A model generated the notes under the pieces. It did not search any database. It saw only the letters and a list, made by a program, of their open reading frames with translations, and was not told the DNA's origin. A stretch of DNA of 64,000 nucleotides, from assembly GCF_040049255.1 (NCBI RefSeq), contig NZ_JBDZDR010000004.1, positions 186,001 through 250,000 on the forward strand. Reading direction: 5' to 3'. This document shows positions 54,094 through 63,957 of this stretch, one piece after another. How positions within the stretch are numbered: position 1 is the first letter of the stretch; every line of letters begins with the position of its first letter. This stretch comes from Pseudaminobacter sp040049255. GTDB lineage: Bacteria > Pseudomonadota > Alphaproteobacteria > Rhizobiales > Rhizobiaceae. Position numbers and translations under genes: made by a program.

Positions 54094-55242
54094 ATGGTGG
54101 TTGCGCTTTCGAAACGCGGTGATGTCGAGCCGTTCCATGCGATGGACGTGCTGGCCGAGGCAAATCGGCTGAAGGCGCTCGGCGTACCGGTTATCTCGAT
54201 GGCTGTCGGCCAGCCCTCCGACCCGGCCCCCGCAGCCGTTCGCGCTGCCGCGGCGCGCGCACTACGCGACGGGCGCATCGGCTATACCGACGCCCTCGGC
54301 GTGGCCGCATTGCGCGAAGCGATCGCTTCCCATTATGCCGAGCATTATGGCGTCGAGGTATCGCCGGGCCGCATCGCCGTCACCACCGGCTCCTCAGCGG
54401 CGTTCAACCTGGCTTTCCTGGCGATGTTCGATCCGGGCGATCGCGTGGCGGTCGTTGCTCCGGGCTATCCGGCCTACCGCAACATCATGGCCGCGCTGGG
54501 CCTCGACGTGGTCGAGATCGAGATGGAAGGCGCTGCCTATCTCACGGCCGATCACCTCGAAGCCGCGCACAGGCGCGCGCCGCTGAAGGGAGTGCTCTTT
54601 GCCAGCCCAGCCAATCCCACCGGCGCCATTATCCCCGAAAAGGAGCTGGCGGAGCTGGTCGCAACGGCGGATAATCTCGGCATTTCAGTGATTTCCGACG
54701 AGATCTACCACCGACTGTCCTATGCCGGGCCGGACGTCACCGCTCTTTCCCTTGGCAAGGACGTGACCGTCATCAACTCCTTCTCGAAATACTACTGCAT
54801 GACGGGCTGGCGCATCGGCTGGATGGTGCTGCCGGAAAAGCTGGTGCGGCCCATCGAACGCATCCAGCAAAGCCTCTACATCTCCGCGCCTGAGCTGTCG
54901 CAGGTGGCGGCGGTGGAGGCTTTCAATGCGACCGAGGAGCTTGAGGTGGTGAAGGCACGCTATGCCTGGAACCGCGAGCTCCTGATGCAGCGGCTACCCG
55001 AACTCGGGTTTGCGCTTGCCGCGCCCATGGACGGCGCCTTCTATGCCTTCTGCGATGTCTCGCGACTGACCAACGACAGCATGGAGTTTGCCCGGCGCAT
55101 GCTGGCCGAAGCCCATGTGGCGGCGACGCCGGGGCGCGACTTCGACATGCATTCCGGCCACCGCTTCATGCGTCTGTCCTATGCCGGCAGCCATGAAGAC
55201 ATGGTCGAGGCTGTCGCCCGCATCGAACGCTGGCTGAAATAG
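54094..55242 (+). CDS. PLP-dependent aminotransferase, class I/II
   Basis: A 382-residue fold-type-I aminotransferase. The PLP lysine is K232 (NSFSKYYCMTGWR); SPANPTG (171-177), SDEIYH and MRLSYA complete the cofactor and substrate sites. It resembles AspC/alanine-type enzymes of the subgroup I-gamma but specificity cannot be read. The start ATG follows GGACAAGAG. glsA follows after 17 bases, so both may supply or spend glutamate together (inference). Divergent from the M48 protease. Confidence 0.88.
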   Translation: MVVALSKRGDVEPFHAMDVLAEANRLKALGVPVISMAVGQPSDPAPAAVRAAAARALRDGRIGYTDALGVAALREAIASHYAEHYGVEVSPGRIAVTTGSSAAFNLAFLAMFDPGDRVAVVAPGYPAYRNIMAALGLDVVEIEMEGAAYLTADHLEAAHRRAPLKGVLFASPANPTGAIIPEKELAELVATADNLGISVISDEIYHRLSYAGPDVTALSLGKDVTVINSFSKYYCMTGWRIGWMVLPEKLVRPIERIQQSLYISAPELSQVAAVEAFNATEELEVVKARYAWNRELLMQRLPELGFALAAPMDGAFYAFCDVSRLTNDSMEFARRMLAEAHVAATPGRDFDMHSGHRFMRLSYAGSHEDMVEAVARIERWLK

Positions 55243-55259
55243 AAAGCAAGGGGGAGGCT

Positions 55260-56189
55260 GTGGCGGACCTGGAGGAAGTGCTGCCGGCGCTTGCCGCCGA
55301 AATGGCGGAACGGACCGACCGGGGCGATGTCGCAAACTACATCCCGCAGCTTGGCAAGATAGACCCGCAGCGATTCGGCATTGCCGTGGCGTTGACCGAC
55401 GGGCGCGTCGTCGCTGCGGGCGATGCCGACGAGACGTTCTCGATCCAGAGCATCTCCAAGATGTTCACGCTGACGCTGGCGCTGGGCAAGGTGGGGGATG
55501 CGCTTTGGCGGCGTGTCGGGCGCGAGCCATCCGGCAACCCGTTCAATTCTATCGTCCAGCTCGAGAACGAGCAGGGCATTCCGCGCAATCCATTCATCAA
55601 TGCCGGCGCAATCGTGGTCACCGACGTGCTCTTGGCCGGCCACCAGCCGCGCGAGGCGATCGGCGAGATTCTGCGCTTTGCTCAGTTCCTGGCCGACGAC
55701 GACACGATCATCGTCGACCGCGAAGTCGCTGCCTCCGAGCAGGCCACCGGCTTTCGCAACGTGGCGCTGGCCAACTACATGAAAGCCTTCGGCAATCTGC
55801 AGCACGCGCCCGAACTGGCGCTGGGCGTCTATTATCACCATTGCGCCATCGCCATGAGTTGCCGGCAACTGGCCATGTCTGGGCGCTTCCTTGCCCATGG
55901 CGGCCGCAATCCCGCCACGGGCCATTCTGTCGTCTCGGCCGAGCGCGCCCGGCGCATCCTGGCGCTGATGCTGACCTGCGGCCACTATGACGGCTCGGGC
56001 GATTTCGCCTTCCGCGTCGGTATTCCGGCCAAAAGCGGCGTCGGCGGTGGCATATTGGGCATCGTGCCCGGCGTTGCGTCCATCGCGGTGTGGTCGCCTG
56101 GCCTCAACGAAAACGGCAATTCGCGGCTGGGTTCCATCGCGCTTGAAAAGCTCGCCAGGGCCATGAACTGGTCCGTCTTCGCCCCCTGA
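55260..56189 (+). CDS. glsA: Glutaminase
   Basis: A 309-residue serine-dependent beta-lactamase-like glutaminase (glutamine to glutamate plus ammonia). S64-x-x-K67 (SISK) is the catalytic pair; INAGAI, YMKAFGNL and GVGGGI segments are conserved in GlsA. The start is GTG at 55260 behind GGGGGAGG, 17 bases after the aminotransferase. A strong terminator follows the stop. Together they look like a two-gene transcript for glutamine/glutamate metabolism. Confidence 0.93.
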   Translation: MADLEEVLPALAAEMAERTDRGDVANYIPQLGKIDPQRFGIAVALTDGRVVAAGDADETFSIQSISKMFTLTLALGKVGDALWRRVGREPSGNPFNSIVQLENEQGIPRNPFINAGAIVVTDVLLAGHQPREAIGEILRFAQFLADDDTIIVDREVAASEQATGFRNVALANYMKAFGNLQHAPELALGVYYHHCAIAMSCRQLAMSGRFLAHGGRNPATGHSVVSAERARRILALMLTCGHYDGSGDFAFRVGIPAKSGVGGGILGIVPGVASIAVWSPGLNENGNSRLGSIALEKLARAMNWSVFAP

Positions 56190-56211
56190 GCCGTCATTTC
56201 CAGTCACAAAG

Positions 56212-56244
56212 AAAAACCCCGCGCATTGGGTGCGCGGGGTTTTG
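56212..56244. terminator. Bidirectional terminator between glsA and rne
   Basis: AAAACCCCGCGC (56213-56224), loop ATTGGGT, GCGCGGGGTTTT (56232-56243): a 12-pair stem with A and T tracts at its ends, so it can act on both strands. Confidence 0.85.
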
Positions 56245-56269
56245 TTCGTTCAGCGTCTGAGGTTGGCGC

Positions 56270-59200
56270 TTAGAAGAAGCTCTTGCGCTGCCACCAGCCG
56301 CTCTTCTTCGGCTTGTCTTCTACCTGAGGCTCAGCTGCGACCGGCTCCGGTTCCGGAGCCGCAGGTTGCGGTTCCTCGGCGGCGGGCGCTGCGGGCTCTA
56401 CCGGAGCTGCATCGACCGTTTCCGGTGCTGCCGGCGCCTCGGGCGCTGTCTCCACAGCCTCGAGGGCAGGGGCAGGAGCCGCTGCCTTGCGGCGCGGGGC
56501 CCTCGGCTTCTTCGCGGGCTTTTCTTCCGCCGGCGCAGCGGCAGCTTCAGCTTCCGCTTCGCTGGTGGCTGCAACCTCTTCGGCCGCGGCCTTCTTCGAA
56601 CGCGTGGTGCGGCGGGTGGTCCTCTTCGGCTTTTCGGCCGGCGCTTCCTCGGCTGCCGCCTCTTCAGCCTGCGCGCCTTCGGCCACAACCTCTGCCGCAA
56701 CCGGCTCGGCCGCAAGGACGGTTTCCACGACAGGGGCTTCGGCGTCGGCTGCCTCTTCGACGGCTGCTTCCGTCTCCTCGGCGCGCGCTTCTTCGGCTTC
56801 CTCGCCTTCGCCTGAACCCGCCTCGTGCGTCAGTTCGGCCTCGCCTTCCTCCCTGCGGTTGCGCCGGCCGCCACGCTTGCCGCGGCGGCGCTTCTTGCGC
56901 TCGGCTTCTCCGGCTTCGGCGGCCTCATCGGCAGACACAGCCTCGGTCGTCTCGGCGGTCGCTTCCTCAGCCTCCTCGTCGGCCGCTTCCTCGGAAACGC
57001 TCGCGGCTTCCGCCGGGGCGGCATGCTCGCGGTCTTTGCCGCCGCGCCGGCGGCGACGCTTGCGGCGCTTGCGGTCGCGGTGCTCGCCTTCTTCGGCCTT
57101 CTCGGCCTGGACAGGCTGTTCCTCGGCGACTTCGGCCTCTTCGGCCTCCATCTCCTCTTCCTCGATCTCCTCATCCTCGATGTAGACCGGGGCAGGCAGA
57201 ACGTGCTGCGGAACCACAGGCTTCTCCACGACCGCGCCGCGCGAGATCGCATAGTGCTGCGAGCCGACCGAGTCGTCGGGCTCAAGCGAGATGGTCAGGC
57301 CGAAGCGCTGCTCCAGCTCAACCAGCGTGCTGCGCTTGTGGTTCAGCACATAGATGGCCGTGGCGCTCGGCGTGCGCACCGTGATGTGGTGGCGCGAATC
57401 CTTGAGCAGGAAGTCCTCGATCGCCCGCACTACCAGAAGCGCGACTGACGAATCGGAGCGCACATGGCCCGTGCCGCCGCAGTGGGGGCACGGCTTCATG
57501 GTCGATTCCAGAACGCTGGCCCGGATGCGCTGGCGCGACATTTCCATGAGGCCGAAATGCGAGATACGGCCGACCTGGATGCGGGCGCGGTCGTTCTTCA
57601 GGCATTCCTTGAGCTTCTTCTCCACGGCGCGGTTGTTGCGGCTCTCCTCCATGTCGATGAAGTCGATGACGATCAGGCCGGCCAGGTCGCGCAGGCGAAG
57701 CTGGCGGGCAACCTCTTCGGCCGCCTCCAGGTTCGTCTGGAGCGCGGTGTCCTCGATGGAGTGCTCCTTGGTGGAGCGCCCGGAGTTGACGTCTATCGCA
57801 ACCAGCGCCTCGGTCTGGTTGATGATGATGTAGCCGCCCGATTTCAGCGTCACCTGCGGCTGCAGCATGCGGTCGAGCTGGGCCTCGATACCGCTGCGCG
57901 CGAGGATAGGCGTCACGTCGCGGTAGGGCTGGACCACCTTGGCGTGGCTGGGCATCAGCATCCGCATGAAGTCCTTGGCCTCGCGGTAGCCTTCCTCGCC
58001 GGCAACCAGGATCTCGTCGATGTCCTTGTTATAGAGGTCGCGCACCGAGCGCTTTATCAGGCTGCCTTCCTCATAGACGAGGGCAGGGGCCACCGACTGC
58101 AGCGTCAGGCTGCGGACGTTCTCCCACATCCGCATCAGATATTCGTAGTCGCGCTTGATCTCGGCCTTGGTGCGGCTTTCGCCAGCGGTGCGCAGGATCA
58201 CGCCCATGCCCTGCGGCACTTCGAGTTCCTGCATGATTTCCTTAAGGCGCTTGCGGTCCTGTGCGCTGGTGATCTTGCGCGAAATGCCGCCGCCACGCGC
58301 GGTGTTGGGCATCAGCACCGAATAGCGACCGGCCAGCGACAGATAAGTCGTCAGCGCAGCACCCTTGTTGCCGCGCTCTTCCTTGACCACCTGCACCAGC
58401 AGGATCTGGCGACGCTTGATGACTTCCTGGATCTTGTAGTGGCGACGCACCGGCTTGCGGCGGTTGCGCATTTCCTCGATCGCGTCCTCGGCGCCGACAA
58501 CCTCGATGCCGTGGTCGTCGTCGTGCGAACTGGCAACCTCCTCGATCGCGCCGCGATGCTCGTCCTCGGATGAGCCTTCCTCGTTCTCCGAAGCCTCGGC
58601 TGCGGATTCGGTAGTCGCCTCGACCGGCTCGGAAACCACGTCGGCGTCCACGGCCGCCGCGATGGACGACGGGCCCGTTTCGTCGGATGCCTCGGAAGCG
58701 TTCTCGCCTTCCGCGGACTCCGTGTGGCCAGATTCGTCCTCGGCGGAAATTTCCGCATGCGGTTCGCGGCCTTCGCCTTCGGAGACTTCATCTCCTTCAG
58801 CGGCGGCGTGCTCCTCATGCTCTTCGCTCGCCGAAGCCGTCGCGTCTTCTTCCGAACCCTCGGCGTTCAGGCGATGTTCGTCGCCGTTGCGGCCACGGTT
58901 GCGGCCGCCGCGCCGCCGCTTGCGGTTGCGGCCGCGTTCATGGCGTTCGTCGCCATCGCCGTTTCCGTCGTCGTCCTCATCCTCGTGCTCTTCGGCTTCG
59001 GCGCGCAAAAGCGCCTGCCGGTCGGCGACCGGGATCTGGTAATAGTCTGGATGAATTTCACTGAAGGCGAGAAAACCGTGCCGGTTTCCGCCATATTCGA
59101 CAAAGGCCGCCTGAAGGGAAGGTTCTACGCGCGTTACGCGAGCGAGGTAGATATTTCCTTTAAGCTGCTTCTTGTCCTGGGATTCAAAATCAAATTCTTC

Positions 59201-59275
59201 GATACGGTTACCGCGAACGACGACAACCCGTGTCTCCTCCGGGTGGGAGGCATCTATCAACATCTTGTTGGGCAT
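56270..59275 (-). CDS. rne: Ribonuclease E
   Basis: A 1001-residue RNase E/G. An S1-type domain (about 39-79) is interrupted by a 190-residue charged insertion (about 90-280), a feature of alphaproteobacterial RNase E. The catalytic Asp pair is in AIDVNSG (D495) and DFIDME (D538, D541), and the Zn-link Cys pair is C596 and C599 (CPHCGGTGHV). From about 690 to the end the protein is a long low-complexity Ala/Glu/Lys scaffold ending KSGWWQRKSFF, likely the binding site for degradosome partners. The 5' region up to amiC is 643 bases and includes a hairpin. Confidence 0.96.
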   Translation of the reverse strand: MPNKMLIDASHPEETRVVVVRGNRIEEFDFESQDKKQLKGNIYLARVTRVEPSLQAAFVEYGGNRHGFLAFSEIHPDYYQIPVADRQALLRAEAEEHEDEDDDGNGDGDERHERGRNRKRRRGGRNRGRNGDEHRLNAEGSEEDATASASEEHEEHAAAEGDEVSEGEGREPHAEISAEDESGHTESAEGENASEASDETGPSSIAAAVDADVVSEPVEATTESAAEASENEEGSSEDEHRGAIEEVASSHDDDHGIEVVGAEDAIEEMRNRRKPVRRHYKIQEVIKRRQILLVQVVKEERGNKGAALTTYLSLAGRYSVLMPNTARGGGISRKITSAQDRKRLKEIMQELEVPQGMGVILRTAGESRTKAEIKRDYEYLMRMWENVRSLTLQSVAPALVYEEGSLIKRSVRDLYNKDIDEILVAGEEGYREAKDFMRMLMPSHAKVVQPYRDVTPILARSGIEAQLDRMLQPQVTLKSGGYIIINQTEALVAIDVNSGRSTKEHSIEDTALQTNLEAAEEVARQLRLRDLAGLIVIDFIDMEESRNNRAVEKKLKECLKNDRARIQVGRISHFGLMEMSRQRIRASVLESTMKPCPHCGGTGHVRSDSSVALLVVRAIEDFLLKDSRHHITVRTPSATAIYVLNHKRSTLVELEQRFGLTISLEPDDSVGSQHYAISRGAVVEKPVVPQHVLPAPVYIEDEEIEEEEMEAEEAEVAEEQPVQAEKAEEGEHRDRKRRKRRRRRGGKDREHAAPAEAASVSEEAADEEAEEATAETTEAVSADEAAEAGEAERKKRRRGKRGGRRNRREEGEAELTHEAGSGEGEEAEEARAEETEAAVEEAADAEAPVVETVLAAEPVAAEVVAEGAQAEEAAAEEAPAEKPKRTTRRTTRSKKAAAEEVAATSEAEAEAAAAPAEEKPAKKPRAPRRKAAAPAPALEAVETAPEAPAAPETVDAAPVEPAAPAAEEPQPAAPEPEPVAAEPQVEDKPKKSGWWQRKSFF

Positions 59276-59918
59276 TATCTTGTTTCCTGCCGGCCGCCAT
59301 CAACCGTGTCATCGGCAGCGAAATGCGCTGCCGCCTGCCGGGGGAGAGAAGCGTGTCGGACAATTGAAAGTCCGCCGGGCGATACCACAGCGCGATGGGC
59401 AAGCCGCCCGCAGCCGGATTGGCGCGGTACTGTGCGGGTCTACCCAAGATTGCGCTTAAAGCCATCGGTGACCTTGCGAACAACTTTGAACCAAAGCCCG
59501 GAAGACCCGGACCAGCTTTTTGCTCGTACAGAGCCAGCGCGGAACCTCGGTTCCGGCCGTTTTCCTCACGCCAAGGAATCCCCGCTCTGCGGAAACACCT
59601 TTGCGAAATCCGTCGCGACCATCTCATGCCCTTGAATCGCCGCCGCGATTGGAGCTGTTTTCGTCGCTTGACCGAATATGGAAACTGCGCCGTGACAGTT
59701 CCAGGCATTGCGATGATCCAGTGTCGCTTTTATGATTTGCCGGCCCTCAACGCAACCCCGATTTCTGGTTGTAGCAAAAGCGCTTGCGTCGATCGGGCCG
59801 GGGGCGACGCACGAAAAGGCTTGGTTAACCTTATCGCTATACCTCTTGTTAATCAGTATTCGGGCCTTTTCTGCGCCGCGATTACCTGTGCAACAGTCGG
59901 GGACAAGGTGCTTCATCC
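59276..59918. promoter_or_regulatory. Divergent rne/amiC intergenic region
   Basis: The longest gene-free stretch of the window. On the rne side it should carry the leader that in other bacteria is used for RNase E self-control. A palindrome CGGAACC-TC-GGTTCCG (59540-59555) can form a six- to seven-pair hairpin on either strand and uses the same CGGAAC/GTTCCG half-sites as the dyad at 3.67 kb. Some short open frames cross it without ribosome sites. No EcfG box with correct spacing. Confidence 0.45.
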
Positions 59919-61151
59919 GTGGAAAAGAGACTTGCTGACATTGGCTGCAGGATCGTTTCCATCGGCCTTCTTCTCGTTTTTTTGATAGGCGGCCTGACGG
60001 CCCCGGCTTTCGATGCCAGCGCCGGTGCACCCGTCGAGGTAAGTGGTTACCGAATGGCGGGCGATGCAACGCGCATGCGCATCGTCATGGATTTCGACCG
60101 CGAGGTTGCGCCCCGGTGGCTCATGCTGCGTGGCCCCCACCGACTCATGATCGACGTGCCGGATGCCGGCTTCAGGTTCGATGCGAAGGATCTGGAGGCG
60201 CGCGGGCTGATTTCCGGCGTGCGTTATGGCCAGCAGGGCGACGGAAGTGGGCGCCTCATCCTGACCGCCAAGGGGCCGTTCACCGTCGACAAGGTCGACG
60301 TCCTGCCCAATGAGGACGCAAGCGGCTACCGCATGGCGGTGGAGGTAAGCGCGGCTTCCGAACGCCAGTTCGAAGAGGCGCTCGCAGAGCAGGCGCAGAC
60401 GACGGCTTCCACCACGACGCCCAAGACCGACCGTCTCGTCCAGGAACCGCCCTCCGACAGGCGCTTCACAGTGGTCATAGATCCCGGCCATGGCGGCATC
60501 GATGGCGGCGCGGAAGGGCTGAACGGCACGGTCGAAAAGGAAATCACGCTCGCCTTCGCGCAGGAATTGAAGGCGAAGCTCGGCGAAAGCGGCCAATACG
60601 ATGTCCGCATGACGCGTGAAAAGGACGAGTTTCTTCGCCTCGACGAACGCGTGCGGATCGCTCGTTCGCATGATGCTGACCTGTTCATTTCGATTCACGC
60701 CGACACGATCCGCCTGAAAGGGATACGGGGCGCGACAGTCTACACGCTTTCCGAAAAAGCCTCCGACGCCGAGGCCCAGGCGCTCGCCGACCGCGAAAAC
60801 CTGTCCGACCAGCTCGCCGGCATCGAGATCGAGACCGAAAAGCAGGAAGTCGCCGACATTCTCATCGAGCTGATCCGGCGCGAGACGCACGGCTTCTCGC
60901 TTAAATTCGCCCATTCGCTCGTATCCGAGCTGTCCAGCACGGTGGGCCTCATCAACAATCCGCACCGCTCGGCGGGCTTTCGGGTGCTCAGGGCGCCCGA
61001 TGTTCCGTCCGTACTGGTCGAGCTCGGCTATCTTTCCAACCCGCAGGATGAAGAGCTGCTGCGCGATCCCGACTGGCGCAACAAGGCCGCCGACAGCATT
61101 GCCCGTGCCGTGGCCGCGTTCGCTGCGGCAAAGATGGCGGCTGGTGGGTAG
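59919..61151 (+). CDS. amiC: N-acetylmuramoyl-L-alanine amidase, AmiC type
   Basis: A 410-residue periplasmic amidase: signal peptide (about 10-35), AMIN domain (about 38-150) that targets septum or peptidoglycan, and an Amidase_3 domain (about 180-400). Zinc and catalytic residues appear as H191 (IDPGHGG), E206 (GTVEKEI), His in FISIHADT and Glu in VLVELGYLSN. It cuts septal peptidoglycan during division. Start is GTG at 59919 with a distant AAGG. The bifunctional transpeptidase mrcA follows 212 bases downstream. Confidence 0.9.
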   Translation: MEKRLADIGCRIVSIGLLLVFLIGGLTAPAFDASAGAPVEVSGYRMAGDATRMRIVMDFDREVAPRWLMLRGPHRLMIDVPDAGFRFDAKDLEARGLISGVRYGQQGDGSGRLILTAKGPFTVDKVDVLPNEDASGYRMAVEVSAASERQFEEALAEQAQTTASTTTPKTDRLVQEPPSDRRFTVVIDPGHGGIDGGAEGLNGTVEKEITLAFAQELKAKLGESGQYDVRMTREKDEFLRLDERVRIARSHDADLFISIHADTIRLKGIRGATVYTLSEKASDAEAQALADRENLSDQLAGIEIETEKQEVADILIELIRRETHGFSLKFAHSLVSELSSTVGLINNPHRSAGFRVLRAPDVPSVLVELGYLSNPQDEELLRDPDWRNKAADSIARAVAAFAAAKMAAGG

Positions 61152-61363
61152 CCTCTCGAGGGCCGGGTTCGCTTTCCAGCCGTTGCTCGCGCACAACACC
61201 TTGCCAATTAATGTGACTTGTTGGACACTGTTTTGCTGGCTTGCCCCATTTTACCCACATCGGCACGACATTGCTTTCTGATTGACGGGTAGGGAAGGTT
61301 CCAGCGTCTTGCGATAGGCGCCGTTTTTGCAGAGGAATTCCCGAACCACTGACTGGAGCGGGC

Positions 61364-63820
61364 ATGATTCGTCTCATCGGCTATTTCTTCGGTATAGGCA
61401 CTATGCTGGCGCTGCTCATGGCGGCGGGCGTGGCGCTTTATCTCAGTCACATGACGAAGGATCTGCCCGACTACGAGGTTCTGGCGAGATACGAGCCGCC
61501 GGTCACGACCAGGATTCACGCCTCCGACGGCGCGCTGATGGGCGAGTTCGCGCGCGAGCGACGGCTTTTCTTGCCCATCCAGGCGATCCCCGACCGCGTC
61601 AAGGCCGCCTTCCTCTCGGCCGAGGACAAGAACTTCTACAACCATCCGGGCATCGACGTCGTCGGTCTCGGCCGCGCGATCATCACCAACTTCCAGAATC
61701 TCGGTTCCGGCCGCCGCCAGGTCGGCGCGTCCACCATCACCCAGCAGGTCGCCAAGAATTTCCTGCTGACCTCCGACCAGACCTATGAGCGCAAGGTCAA
61801 GGAGATGGTCCTGGCCTTCCGCATCGAGCAGGCCTATTCGAAGGATCGTATTCTCGAACTCTATATGAACGAGATTTTCTTCGGCATGGGTGCCTATGGC
61901 ATCGGCGGTGCCGCGCTCACCTATTTCAACAAGGCGGTAGGCGAACTGACGGTGTCGGAGGCGGCTTATCTGGCCTCGCTTCCGAAGGGCCCGTCCAACT
62001 ATCACCCGTTCCGCCACACCGATCGTGCGATCGAGAGGCGCAACTGGGTCATCGACCAGATGGTCGAGAATGGCTATGTCCCGCGCGACGAAGGCGACAA
62101 GGCCAAGGCCGAGCCGCTCGGCGTCACGCCGCGTCGCTCCGGCACGTACGTTTTCGCCGGCGAATACTTCACCGAAGAGGTGCGCCGCGAAATCATCGCG
62201 CGCTACGGAGAGAACGCTCTCTATGAGGGTGGTCTTTCGGTGCGGACCACGCTCGACCCGCGAATGCAGCGCCTGGCGCGCTCGGCGATGCAACATGGCC
62301 TGATGAAATTCGACCGACTGCGCGGCTATCGCGGCCCGATCACCCACATCGACGTCTCCGGCGACTGGGGTGTGAAGCTCGGCGAGGTCAAGGGTCTCGA
62401 CGACGTTCCCGAGTGGCAAGTGGCCGTCGTGCTGGGCAGTTCGGCTTCGGGGCTGACCATCGGCCTGCAGCCAGAGCGTCAGGCCTCCGGCGCGCTGGTG
62501 GCCGAGCGCAAGAAGGGCACCATTTCCAAGGAAGACATGAGCTTCGCAATGCGCCACATGGCGAATGGCAAGCGCGTGAAGGCCAATTCCCCCGCCGACG
62601 TGCTCAAGCCGGGCGACGTGATCTTCGTGGAAAAGAACAAGGATTCCGAGAGCGCCTATTCCCTGCGCCAGCCTCCCGAAGTGGCAGGCGGCCTTGTCGC
62701 CATGGACCCGCACACCGGACGTGTCCTGGCCATGGTAGGCGGCTTCTCCTTCTCCCAGTCCGAGTTCAACCGCGCCACCCAGGCGATGCGCCAGCCGGGC
62801 TCCTCCTTCAAGCCGATCGTCTATGCGGCTGCGCTCGACAATGGCTACACGCCGGCATCCGTCATCATGGACGGCCCGATCACCATCCACATCGGCAACA
62901 CCAGCTGGTCGCCGAAGAACTATGACGGCAAGGGTGCCGGCCCCTCGACGCTGCGCGCCGGCATCGAACGCTCCCGCAACCTGATGACCGTCCGCCTGGC
63001 CAACGACATGGGCATGCAGCTCGTGGCCGAATATGCCGAACGCTTCGGTGTCTACGACAGGATGCCTCCGCACATTTCCATGTCGCTCGGTTCCGGCGAA
63101 ACCACGGTCATGCGCATGGTTTCAGCCTATTCGGTGATGGCCAATGGCGGCCGGCAGATCAAGCCGTCGCTCATCGACCGCATCCAGGACCGTTACGGCA
63201 AGACGGTTTTCAAGCACGACGAAAGGGGCTGCGAAGGCTGCCTGGCGACCGAGTGGGACAATCAGGCCGAGCCGGAGCTGGTCGACAACTCCGAGCAGGT
63301 CCTCGATCCGATGACCGCCTACCAGATCACCTCGATGATGGAGGGCGTGGTCATTCGCGGCACGGCCACCACCCTCAGGGAGCTCGGACGGCCGCTGGCC
63401 GGCAAGACCGGCACCACGAACGACGAGAAAGACGCCTGGTTCATCGGCTACACGCATAACCTCGTCGTGGGTCTCTATCTGGGCTACGACAAGCCGCAAT
63501 CGCTGGGCAAGGGTGCGACCGGCGGCGGTCTAGCCGCGCCGATCTTCAAGGAGTTCATGGCCGAGGCGCTGAAGGGCGTGCCCGCGGTGGACTTCAAGGT
63601 GCCGGAAGGCATGAAGATGGTGGCGATCAACCGCAAGACCGGCATGCAGGCCATTCAGGGCGAGCCGGACACGATCATGGAAGCCTTCAAGCCGGGCACT
63701 GGTCCCGCCGACAGCTACTGGGTGATCGGCATGGGCGACGACGGCTCCAACGGATCGGGCGAGGCACTGTCGCCAAGGGCCAGCGAGGCAATCATACAGG
63801 GCGGCGGCGGTCTCTACTGA
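61364..63820 (+). CDS. mrcA: Penicillin-binding protein 1A
   Basis: An 818-residue bifunctional murein synthase: membrane helix about 3-27, glycosyltransferase domain with E87 (SAEDKNFYNHPGIDVVG) and GASTITQQVAKN, an OB-like insertion, and a transpeptidase domain with S480-x-x-K483 (SSFK) and KTG at 681-683 (AGKTGTTND). It polymerises and cross-links peptidoglycan. The ATG follows GGAG. A strong terminator separates it from prfB, as in most rhizobia. Confidence 0.96.
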   Translation: MIRLIGYFFGIGTMLALLMAAGVALYLSHMTKDLPDYEVLARYEPPVTTRIHASDGALMGEFARERRLFLPIQAIPDRVKAAFLSAEDKNFYNHPGIDVVGLGRAIITNFQNLGSGRRQVGASTITQQVAKNFLLTSDQTYERKVKEMVLAFRIEQAYSKDRILELYMNEIFFGMGAYGIGGAALTYFNKAVGELTVSEAAYLASLPKGPSNYHPFRHTDRAIERRNWVIDQMVENGYVPRDEGDKAKAEPLGVTPRRSGTYVFAGEYFTEEVRREIIARYGENALYEGGLSVRTTLDPRMQRLARSAMQHGLMKFDRLRGYRGPITHIDVSGDWGVKLGEVKGLDDVPEWQVAVVLGSSASGLTIGLQPERQASGALVAERKKGTISKEDMSFAMRHMANGKRVKANSPADVLKPGDVIFVEKNKDSESAYSLRQPPEVAGGLVAMDPHTGRVLAMVGGFSFSQSEFNRATQAMRQPGSSFKPIVYAAALDNGYTPASVIMDGPITIHIGNTSWSPKNYDGKGAGPSTLRAGIERSRNLMTVRLANDMGMQLVAEYAERFGVYDRMPPHISMSLGSGETTVMRMVSAYSVMANGGRQIKPSLIDRIQDRYGKTVFKHDERGCEGCLATEWDNQAEPELVDNSEQVLDPMTAYQITSMMEGVVIRGTATTLRELGRPLAGKTGTTNDEKDAWFIGYTHNLVVGLYLGYDKPQSLGKGATGGGLAAPIFKEFMAEALKGVPAVDFKVPEGMKMVAINRKTGMQAIQGEPDTIMEAFKPGTGPADSYWVIGMGDDGSNGSGEALSPRASEAIIQGGGGLY

Positions 63821-63836
63821 CCCACGGAATTTGATC

Positions 63837-63870
63837 ATGGGCCGGCGAACAAGCCGGCCCATTTTCCTTT
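63837..63870 (+). terminator. Rho-independent terminator after mrcA
   Basis: ATGGGCCGGC (63837-63846), loop GAACAA, GCCGGCCCAT (63853-63862), then TTTTCCTTT: ten-pair stem with T tract. Confidence 0.85.
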
Positions 63871-63957
63871 ACAGGTGCAGTACGCCTGCCTATGGTCCGC
63901 GCCAAATCGAACCCCTATCTAAAACCCAATCATCCCTGAGAGGACTGGACACCTGCC

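Noticed and set aside
61208..63073. 621-codon minus-strand frame opposite mrcA
   Set aside because: Shadow of a high-GC gene; family evidence lies on the plus strand.
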